Origin: Fidelibacterota bacterium
Lineage (GTDB): Bacteria; Fidelibacterota; Fidelibacteria; Fidelibacterales; Fidelibacteraceae
Length of the DNA: 11,463 nucleotides
Direction: 5' to 3'
Assembly: GCA_030620575.1 (NCBI GenBank)
Contig: JAUXEL010000043.1
Span: 1 to 11,463, forward strand
The notes below the pieces were generated by a model. The model was not told the DNA's origin and ran no database searches. It was given only the letters and a program-made list of their open reading frames with translations. The position numbers were made by a program, and so were the translations under genes. Of the stretch, positions 6,562 to 11,463 are shown in pieces; within the stretch, counting starts at the first letter, position 1, and every line of letters begins with the position of its first letter.

Positions 6562-7632
6562 ATGAAACATTCCCGTTTGTTTACATTTATGCTGGTTCTG
6601 ATCGTTGCATTTGTCTTTTTTGGATGCCAATCACAGGAATTGACATCTGCAAAAGTATATCTTCAACAAAAAGATTATCCAAAGGCAGAGTACAATTTTT
6701 TAACTGCGCTGGATACTGAACCCGAAAACCCTGAAATTCCGTATTTACTTGCTGTGGAAATCTACGGCAATAAAAACAGCGGATTGCTTGACCATGTCAA
6801 AGCAAAAAAATACATGGAAATGACGATCAAGCGCGATCCGGATTATTTAAAGGAGTATGTGAACAATTTCCGTAATCAACTTTATGGAAATACCTTTAAT
6901 GCCGCTGTAAACAGTTATAATAAAGTTATCCGGAATGAATCGGAAGACCGTGACGCGGATTTAGCAAATGCTCTGAAATATTTTGATCTGTCTGCGCAAC
7001 TTCATCCCAAAGACGCTAAAGCCCCTATTCAAATTGCCCGTATTCACAGTGAATTGAACAATGACAATGAAACGGCGCTTGCATATCTCGGCAAAGCTAT
7101 TAAACGCGCTCCCAAAAACAGTGATTTAAAAGCCGAAACAGCACGTATCCTGGCAAAAGATGGGCGTATGGATGAAGCCATGGTAATGTTCGATGAAGCC
7201 GTGGAAGCTGCTCCGAAAAATATAGCTATCAGTCTGCGCTACGCACAATTTCTTTATGAACAGGAAATGTTCGAAAAAAGTTCAGAAATTTATAACAACC
7301 TGATCATACTTGAGCCCGGAAATAAAGACCTTTATTTTAACCTTGGCCTGACCTACTTACGACTTGGGGATGTTGAAGCATCCAAAGATCAGTTCGAAAT
7401 TGTGGTTGCATTGGATCCGGAAGACGTCCAGGCTATCGCTATGATCGCACAGGTATATTTTGACTTAAAAGACTATACTACCGCTGAAATGTATTTCCGT
7501 CAATTACTGGAAATAGAACCGGAAAACCCGGATTACCTCAAACGCCTTGGCGTTACCTTAACCCAACAAGGCTATGTGGAAGAAGGACTCGAATATTATA
7601 ACCGCGGACGGGAGCTCGAAGGCGGAAATTAA
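6562..7632 (+). CDS. TPR-repeat lipoprotein
   Basis: The 356-residue protein begins with a basic N-terminus and a hydrophobic stretch ending in FVFFGC, where C22 is the likely lipidation site. The lipobox is slightly unusual, with phenylalanines at -3 and -2. The rest is almost entirely helical tetratricopeptide repeats: a divergent unit at about 23-56, then a regular 34-residue series from about 152 to 354, with units starting near 152, 187, 222, 256, 290 and 324 (YLRLGDVEASKDQFEIVVALDPED is typical). TPR proteins are protein-interaction scaffolds; here it would sit on the periplasmic face of the inner or outer membrane. It follows hydG by 61 bases and ends at a terminator, suggesting an operon with hydG, but nothing in the protein links it to hydrogenase maturation. 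The specific function is unknown. Confidence 0.88.
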   Translation: MKHSRLFTFMLVLIVAFVFFGCQSQELTSAKVYLQQKDYPKAEYNFLTALDTEPENPEIPYLLAVEIYGNKNSGLLDHVKAKKYMEMTIKRDPDYLKEYVNNFRNQLYGNTFNAAVNSYNKVIRNESEDRDADLANALKYFDLSAQLHPKDAKAPIQIARIHSELNNDNETALAYLGKAIKRAPKNSDLKAETARILAKDGRMDEAMVMFDEAVEAAPKNIAISLRYAQFLYEQEMFEKSSEIYNNLIILEPGNKDLYFNLGLTYLRLGDVEASKDQFEIVVALDPEDVQAIAMIAQVYFDLKDYTTAEMYFRQLLEIEPENPDYLKRLGVTLTQQGYVEEGLEYYNRGRELEGGN

Positions 7633-7655
7633 TTCCACTTTTACTCTAAATCATT

Positions 7656-7685
7656 AAACCCCTGAACATCGATCAGGGGTTTTTT
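7656..7685 (+). terminator. Rho-independent terminator after the TPR lipoprotein
   Basis: AAACCCCTGA (7656-7665) pairs with TCAGGGGTTT (7673-7682) across a seven-base loop, giving a perfect 10-base stem. The T-run continues to 7685. It closes the probable hydG-TPR transcript. Confidence 0.9.
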
Positions 7686-7703
7686 AACTTTGAGACATTG
7701 TTT

Positions 7704-7734
7704 TTGAAACTATTTCCTTGTAAGTTCGTATTAT
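7704..7734 (+). promoter_or_regulatory. Possible promoter for the lipoprotein/barrel operon
   Basis: TTGAAA (7704-7709) and TATTAT (7729-7734) are separated by 19 bases, longer than the ideal 17. They sit between the preceding terminator and the gene at 7757, where a promoter is needed. The match is weak, and FCB promoters often depart from the sigma-70 consensus. Confidence 0.3.
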
Positions 7735-7756
7735 AAATTATTAGTGAGGTGCTTAT

Positions 7757-8584
7757 ATGAAAAATTTATTTTTATTTGTGTTCGCGGGCATTTTATTATC
7801 CGGGTGTTATACCACCCTCTACCCCCCTGTAAGCCAGAACATGGGTGGAGTGGAGGCTGTCCCGGACTCTGCAAGGCAAATTATCATAAACAATTATTAT
7901 GAAACCACCGAATATTATCAGGTTCCGCATTACTGGCGCTATAATAGGTTCCGGAGTACTTACATCTGGGATCCCTTCTATTACGATTACAGCTACTATT
8001 ACTGGGAACCGCATTATTGGTATGGAAACTATTATTATTATAATCCGCGCAGCCATTATTGGTTCTATTATTATCCTTATTACTATGGCGGCTACAGTGG
8101 CGGCGGAACAGGAGACAATGGTAACAATGATCAGGAACGTATCCGGAAACCGGGTTATCATACTCTGATGAATACACCCAGCGGAAGTGCACCCTATGTT
8201 TCCGTAGGTACTGATGATATCCGTATCGGCAAGCCGGGTAAAAAGACCACGGTTGATATTAATTCCGGTATTACCACAAATTCAGGATATGATTCTTCTC
8301 CGAAAATTGAATCGGTTGGAAAACGCTCGAATACCGATAACACTACCAGCATTAAGAAGACCACCTCCAACTCCTCTTATAAACCTTCTTCCACCAGCGA
8401 CAATAAAAAACAATCATCAACGTCTTCTTCCGTTAAAAAATCAAGTTATCGTTCCTCCCCGTCATCTTCTTCATCCTCTTCATCGTCCTCCAGTACGAAA
8501 TCTAAATCATCTTCTACCTCCAGTTCAAGCAGTAAAAATTCCAACAATGAATCGTCATCTTCATCAAAGAAAAAAAGTAACTAA
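7757..8584 (+). CDS. Tyrosine-rich / serine-rich low-complexity lipoprotein
   Basis: I do not recognise a family. The 275 residues start with a lipoprotein signal ending in LLSGC, with C17 as the likely lipidation site. GAGGTG five bases upstream supports the start. Residues 47-113 are extremely aromatic: 27 of 67 are tyrosine, with five tryptophans, in runs such as NYYYYNPRSHYWFYYYPYYY. A glycine-rich turn (111-120) leads to a more ordinary segment (125-190) and then a Ser/Lys/Thr tail in which 42 of the last 75 residues are serine. All six serine codons are used, so the tail is not a simple DNA slippage tract. The barrel gene starts 12 bases after the stop, suggesting a shared operon. A surface or periplasmic structural or adhesive role is possible but is only inference. 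Confidence 0.82.
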   Translation: MKNLFLFVFAGILLSGCYTTLYPPVSQNMGGVEAVPDSARQIIINNYYETTEYYQVPHYWRYNRFRSTYIWDPFYYDYSYYYWEPHYWYGNYYYYNPRSHYWFYYYPYYYGGYSGGGTGDNGNNDQERIRKPGYHTLMNTPSGSAPYVSVGTDDIRIGKPGKKTTVDINSGITTNSGYDSSPKIESVGKRSNTDNTTSIKKTTSNSSYKPSSTSDNKKQSSTSSSVKKSSYRSSPSSSSSSSSSSSTKSKSSSTSSSSSKNSNNESSSSSKKKSN

Positions 8585-8596
8585 TTGGATATTGCT

Positions 8597-9820
8597 ATGA
8601 AAAAACTATTTCTATTATTTGTGATAATTTCTTTCACTTTCATTTATGCTCAGGACCTCGTAGATATTATTGCACCCTTGCACTCCTACGAGTTTGATGG
8701 TAATCATTATAATAGCACGTATTGTTACGATTACCCCATTCGTGCTTCCGCGCTCAATACGGGAAATCCCCTCGGAATGGCTATCGGGCAGGCAACCGTG
8801 GCTTCCGGACAAATGATCCCGGAGTTTAATGTCAATCCCGCAAATTTGGCTATGACAAAATATAATATCGTGCAGGTTTCCGGATTATTTAACCAATATA
8901 ACGGAGTAAACCACAACAGTCTGTCGGGCATTTCCTACATTGTTTCTGTTCCGGCATACCGCGGCAGCATGACATTTGGTGGCGGCGTAAACCGCGAAAA
9001 AGATTATAATTTATATTACCAAAACGATGATATTCTGCAACGCACTACCGGCGGACTCTATAACTGGCGTTTTGTCGGTGCGTTTGAAGTGCAGAAAGAT
9101 ATTTTTTTGGGCGGTGAATTCTCCATGTTAAGCGGAAGCCGGAATAATGACATAACATTCAAAAATGCTCCTGTAGACGAAACTCAGGGTTATATTGAAA
9201 ATAATAAATACTTCGGTGTCAGCGGCAAAATCGGACTGAATTATCATGCATTTCCGGTTGTTAATATCGGTATATCTATTGATCTGCCGACCCTGCTTGG
9301 CGTAGATTATTCTCTTCGGGATTATTCAACTACCCTGGGAACGGTTGATTATTCTATCATATCACCGGCGGTCCTGCGGGCAGGTTTTGCGGTAACACTG
9401 AAAATCATTGATTTTTATTACAGTTTTGATTACGCAAACTGGCAAAATATGACGATTAGCAGCTCTGATCTGCTGCAGAGTGATCAGGATGAGCTCAATC
9501 GTGAAATTGTTAATAATTTTACGATAACCCAATCTCACCATTTTGGTATGGCCGTGCATGTTCCCATGGTCCCGCTGCATTTTTACTTTGGCTATCAATA
9601 CCTGCCGGATGTATATCTTGGATTAAACAGCTTCAGTGCCGGAAACCTTATTCCACATGAACTTATCGATCGTTTCCGCTCCTCTTTCAGCTGGGGTGCC
9701 AGTTTCTTCCTCAAACAGGGCATTAGTCTGACTGCCTCTTTTGAGACCTATCATGTCTTTTATGGTGGTGTAGAAGAAAAACCCAAAAATACCAATCTGT
9801 CTCTCGCATATTTTTTCTAA
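8597..9820 (+). CDS. Outer-membrane beta-barrel protein (OmpP1/FadL-like)
   Basis: The 407-residue protein has a classic signal peptide, MKKLFLLFVIISFTFIYA, probably cleaved before Q19. Its mature part is rich in alternating aromatic and polar strands and ends in SLAYFF, with the terminal phenylalanine typical of BAM-assembled barrels. The segment PEFNVNPANLAMTKYNIVQVSGLF (75-98) resembles the 'NPA-L' region near the N-terminus of OmpP1/FadL/TodX-type barrels, which move hydrophobic compounds across the outer membrane. That functional link is tentative. The ATG at 8597 is chosen over an upstream TTG at 8585 because it begins the signal peptide. No Shine-Dalgarno is visible, so translation may be coupled to the preceding lipoprotein, whose stop is 12 bases away. 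A strong terminator follows. The two products may act together in the envelope. Confidence 0.83.
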   Translation: MKKLFLLFVIISFTFIYAQDLVDIIAPLHSYEFDGNHYNSTYCYDYPIRASALNTGNPLGMAIGQATVASGQMIPEFNVNPANLAMTKYNIVQVSGLFNQYNGVNHNSLSGISYIVSVPAYRGSMTFGGGVNREKDYNLYYQNDDILQRTTGGLYNWRFVGAFEVQKDIFLGGEFSMLSGSRNNDITFKNAPVDETQGYIENNKYFGVSGKIGLNYHAFPVVNIGISIDLPTLLGVDYSLRDYSTTLGTVDYSIISPAVLRAGFAVTLKIIDFYYSFDYANWQNMTISSSDLLQSDQDELNREIVNNFTITQSHHFGMAVHVPMVPLHFYFGYQYLPDVYLGLNSFSAGNLIPHELIDRFRSSFSWGASFFLKQGISLTASFETYHVFYGGVEEKPKNTNLSLAYFF

Positions 9821-9844
9821 TAAATTAAAAAACATATGTATGAT

Positions 9845-9873
9845 AAACGTCCGTTCAAACGGGCGTTTTTTTT
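9845..9873 (+). terminator. Rho-independent terminator after the beta-barrel gene
   Basis: AACGTCCG (9846-9853) pairs with CGGGCGTT (9860-9867) with one G-T wobble and a six-base loop, followed by a T-run to 9873. The A-run before the stem can extend the pairing with the T-run. It ends the lipoprotein/barrel transcript. Confidence 0.9.
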
Positions 9874-9991
9874 GATTTTGATATATTCTATTTTGGTATA
9901 ATTGCAATAATGTGAGGCTGTGTTAAGAAGTTGAGAGATAGAGATTTGTCATTCCGACCCGGTTTTTTTCGTGATAAAAACCAAGTATAAA

Positions 9992-10124
9992 TGTCATTCC
10001 GATCCGCCAGCCGGCGGAAAGAATCTCATATTTTCCAGGTAAAGAGAGATCTCTCCGCTACGTCCCGATTAAATCGGGACTTCGGTCGAGATGACAATTT
10101 GGTTTTGCGTTCTGACCTAACAGT
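9992..10124 (+). repeat. Dispersed intergenic repeat family 1, copy A
   Basis: The 133-base element opens with TGTCATTCCGA, has the imperfect inverted match TCGAGATGACA at 10086-10096, and continues through the tail TTTTGCGTTC to CTAACAGT. Bases 10021-10124 match 10572-10675 at 100 of 104 positions by hand alignment. Internal palindromes include GAGAGATCTCTC and GTCCCGATT-A-AATCGGGAC. The copy lies just downstream of the GIY-YIG gene, in direct orientation with copy B on its other side. Confidence 0.88.
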
Positions 10125-10135
10125 CCTATTTACAA

Positions 10136-10438
10136 TTAATGTGGGTCAGAGATTAAATAATTGAGAAAATTCCATTTTGGATTTAGTGTTTCTACCAATG
10201 TTATCTTCTTTTTCCGATTCCACCGTTTAATCTGTTTTTCTCTCTCAATAGCATAATCTATATGGATGAACCATTCATAATAGATCAAATAAAAACAATT
10301 ATATTTTCTACAGAAAGATTTCTTTTCAATGTATTTGTGTTCGTACAAACGATGCGCAATATCATTAGTAACACCTGTATATAAAACTTTTCTCGTTTTA
10401 TTGGTAAGAATATATACATAGTAATTATGATTTCTCAT
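10136..10438 (-). CDS. Small GIY-YIG domain nuclease (UvrC N-terminal-like family)
   Basis: The 100-residue protein is a single GIY-YIG domain: YYVYILTN (6-13) for the GIY strand, LYTGVTND (19-26) for the YIG strand, R30 and H34 on the following helix, and the catalytic-type glutamate in AIEREKQIKRW (64-73). It ends with the NPKWNFL stretch usual in these stand-alone proteins. GIY-YIG enzymes cut DNA; many small stand-alone members have no known cellular role. The ATG at 10438 has no visible Shine-Dalgarno. The gene is alone on its strand and is bracketed by direct repeat copies A (ends 11 bases from its stop) and B (starts 82 bases from its start). This suggests a mobile or repeat-associated unit, but the link is inferred from position only. 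The protein looks intact, with no frameshift. Confidence 0.9.
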   Translation of the reverse strand: MRNHNYYVYILTNKTRKVLYTGVTNDIAHRLYEHKYIEKKSFCRKYNCFYLIYYEWFIHIDYAIEREKQIKRWNRKKKITLVETLNPKWNFLNYLISDPH

Positions 10439-10520
10439 GCATCTAAGTTATGCAATGATAAGTGAAAAATAAATTGAAGAAAATTCTACATGATGATGGT
10501 CACATAAAATTAATTATTAT

Positions 10521-10675
10521 TGTCATTCCGACCCGGCTCCGCCAAGGCTATGCCGGGCGGGCCGAGCGGAGGAATCTCATATTTTTCAGGTAAAGAGAGA
10601 TCTCTCCGCTACGTCCCGATTAAATCGGGACTTCGGTCGAGATGACAATTTGGTTTTGCGTTCCGGGCTAACAGT
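10521..10675 (+). repeat. Dispersed intergenic repeat family 1, copy B
   Basis: It has the same ends as copy A: TGTCATTCCGA at the left, TCGAGATGACA at 10637-10647, then the tail to CTAACAGT. Its left arm is 22 bases longer and very GC-rich (10532-10570, CTCCGCCAAGGC...GGGCGGGCCGAGCGG). From 10572 onward it matches copy A almost base for base. Identical boundaries in both copies mark the unit as a discrete element. Confidence 0.88.
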
Positions 10676-10710
10676 TTTGGGTGTTCATGGTAACTCGACT
10701 GAATTTCTTC

Positions 10711-10850
10711 AACCTCCCCTTTGTCCCCTCCTTACTAAGGAGGGGAAATTGTTCTTTTGCCAATTTCCTATTTCATTTTCATTAAGCGAAAAATATTTGT
10801 GTCTTCCCTCTTTCTCCCCTCCTAAATTAGGAGGGGGTTAGGGGGTGGTT
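10711..10850. repeat. 140-base unit with terminal inverted repeats and internal hairpins
   Basis: The ends AACCTCCCC (10711-10719) and GGGGTGGTT (10842-10850) are inverted copies with one mismatch. Each end carries a 10-base-arm hairpin: CCCCTCCTTA/TAAGGAGGGG (10725-10745) and CCCCTCCTAA/TTAGGAGGGG (10816-10836). The centre is AT-rich and non-coding. This architecture fits a MITE or a REP doublet. Confidence 0.7.
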
Positions 10851-10928
10851 CTTATCAATGAATGAACATGGTTTAAAAAAATATCATAATTGAAATTCGC
10901 ACAAGAAAAGCATTGCCTTTCCCGTACA

Positions 10929-11055
10929 AAATTGAGACCCTGAATCCAGGCTTCACCCCGAATGGTCGGGGCTACGCCCGACAGGCAAGTTCAGGGTGAC
11001 GCGAGGAGTGGGTGTTCAGGGTGACGCGAGGGGTGGTTTTGCGCTCCGGCCTGAC
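10929..11055 (+). repeat. Dispersed intergenic repeat family 2, copy C
   Basis: It is an inverted partner of 3409-3504. GAGACCCTGAATCC at the left and TTCAGGGTGAC form imperfect inverted ends, and the tail TTTTGCGCTCCGGCCTGAC is shared with family 1. It contains a tandem duplication absent from the other copy: TTCAGGGTGACGCGAGG occurs at 10990 and again 25 bases later at 11015. A hairpin GTCCCGAT-GAAT-ATCGGGAC follows at 11063-11082. Confidence 0.82.
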
Positions 11056-11185
11056 AGGCGTCGTCCCGATGAATATCGGGACGACAGTCTAATTGTCTTC
11101 TAAATGCCGCATTCAGCTTTTGCACGTTCCCTCTACGTCCCGGCGAATGCCGGAACTATGCCGGACAAGTAAGAAAATCGGATGA

Positions 11186-11250
11186 AAACGCGTTAAAAAG
11201 TGTGGTCTCTCGTGACGAGCGTAGCGAGGAGTTTCCGCACTTTAGCGTTT
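11186..11250. repeat. Long imperfect inverted repeat
   Basis: AAACGC (11186-11191) and AAAGTGTGG (11197-11205) pair with GCGTTT (11245-11250) and CCGCACTTT (11235-11243), with one wobble and a five-base bulge. The loop contains CTCGTGACGAGCGTAGCGAGG, itself partly self-complementary. This is another hairpin-type intergenic repeat. Confidence 0.6.
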
Positions 11251-11296
11251 GAATCCTATTTTTAGTAGCAAAAGATGCGCGGCGGTCTTTCTTTTG

Positions 11297-11328
11297 TTAC
11301 TTTTCTTTGGACAAGCAAAGAAAAGTAA
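11297..11328. repeat. Perfect 13-base-stem hairpin
   Basis: TTACTTTTCTTTG (11297-11309) is exactly complementary to CAAAGAAAAGTAA (11316-11328) around the loop GACAAG. The motif TTACTTTTCTTTGG...CAAAGAAAAGTAA resembles a repeat found between genes in many unrelated bacteria. No T-run follows, so it is unlikely to be a terminator. Confidence 0.75.
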
Positions 11329-11414
11329 GGGGGTTATGCCGGAGGCATTTTCTTAGGAGAACCCTATTTCTTTTGAAACCTTTATCCCCGAGCTAAAAAG
11401 CACGGGGCTACTCA

Positions 11415-11454
11415 TTGAATAGCACGGTTGAATAGCTAAGCTGAATAGCCACGG
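11415..11454. repeat. Three-unit tandem repeat of about 13 bases (GAATAGC)
   Basis: The units TTGAATAGCACGG, TTGAATAGCTAAG and CTGAATAGCCACGG follow directly at 13-14 base spacing, each containing TGAATAGC. The array may continue beyond the window, which ends nine bases later. Purpose unknown. Confidence 0.55.
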
Positions 11455-11463
11455 CTTTTAAGC

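Larger units (their letters stand above)
9821..10135. other. Non-coding region with terminator and repeat copies
   Basis: I see no gene in these 315 bases. They hold the terminator of the barrel gene, an isolated head of the family 1 repeat (TGTCATTCCGACCCGG, 9947-9962) followed by a short hairpin (GGTTTTT...AAAAACC, 9961-9982), and then full repeat copy A, which ends 11 bases before the stop codon of the GIY-YIG gene. Confidence 0.7.
10439..11463. other. Repeat-dense non-coding zone
   Basis: I see no credible gene in this kilobase. From left to right it holds family 1 copy B, a 140-base unit with AACC-NCCCC terminal inverted repeats, family 2 copy C with an internal 25-base tandem and a GTCCCGAT hairpin, a long imperfect hairpin (11186-11250), a perfect 13-base-stem hairpin (11297-11328), and a 13-base tandem array at the window edge. 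A 63-codon open frame at 10650-10841 runs through repeat sequence only. Confidence 0.75.

Noticed and set aside
7796..8192. Minus-strand open frames of 102 and 121 codons
   Set aside because: They are opposite-strand shadows of the tyrosine-rich segment, produced by TAT/TAC codon repetition. The plus strand has the signal peptide, ribosome-binding site and operon context.
8585..8596. TTG as start of the beta-barrel protein
   Set aside because: The ATG at 8597 begins a standard MKK signal peptide. The extra four residues would add nothing.
10650..10841. 63-codon plus-strand open frame
   Set aside because: It spans the tail of repeat copy B and a CCCCTCC hairpin unit, with no start signal. 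The translation is repeat-derived (Pro/Leu-rich).
9947..11055. CRISPR array
   Set aside because: The repeats are over 90 bases, few, irregularly spaced and of differing orientation, with no regular spacers or cas genes.
11297..11328. Terminator
   Set aside because: The hairpin is strong, but it is followed by GGGGGTT rather than a T-run on the plus strand, and no gene ends nearby on either strand.

Overview
The window looks like chromosome from an anaerobic, Gram-negative bacterium of the FCB superphylum (Bacteroidota and Fibrobacterota relatives, or candidate phyla such as Marinimicrobia, KSB1, Calditrichota or Cloacimonadota). Four things point there: a secreted endonuclease I ending in an NPFNP-type, type IX-secretion-like C-terminal domain, two lipoproteins, an outer-membrane barrel, and two maturases for [FeFe] hydrogenase. 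The phylum cannot be fixed from sequence alone. Moderate GC and abundant GC-rich dispersed intergenic repeats are also typical of such genomes.

Layout. Bases 3-1799 (+) hold the 3' part of a multidomain extracellular nuclease, followed after 41 bases by hydF (1841-3037, +). A 646-base non-coding stretch of hairpins and a dispersed repeat (3038-3683) separates hydF from the convergent genes def (3684-4193, -) and yajC (4256-4597, -), with a terminator between these two. A 475-base divergent intergenic region (4598-5072) holds an orphan terminator and two CCATGG-centred palindromes. hydG (5073-6500, +) and a TPR lipoprotein (6562-7632, +) follow as a probable operon ended by a strong terminator. 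A second probable operon (7757-9820, +) encodes a Tyr-rich/Ser-rich lipoprotein and an outer-membrane beta-barrel protein and also ends at a strong terminator. The last 1.6 kb is a repeat-rich zone whose only gene is a small GIY-YIG nuclease (10136-10438, -), bracketed by two direct copies of a 133-155-base palindromic repeat.

How the genes work together. HydF and HydG belong to the H-cluster assembly pathway: HydG makes the Fe-CO-CN precursor, and HydF is the GTPase scaffold that delivers the finished 2Fe subcluster to the hydrogenase. The third maturase, HydE, and the hydrogenase itself are not in the window. YajC (Sec translocon accessory) and peptide deformylase are housekeeping. The nuclease probably acts outside the cell on DNA. 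The lipoproteins and the barrel are envelope proteins of unassigned function.

The most unusual material is the repeat zone. A GIY-YIG nuclease lies between direct repeats, and at least four repeat copies share a common tail module, one of them inverted 7.4 kb away. The Tyr/Ser-rich lipoprotein paired with a barrel protein is also unusual. No CRISPR array, tRNA, rRNA or transposase was seen.
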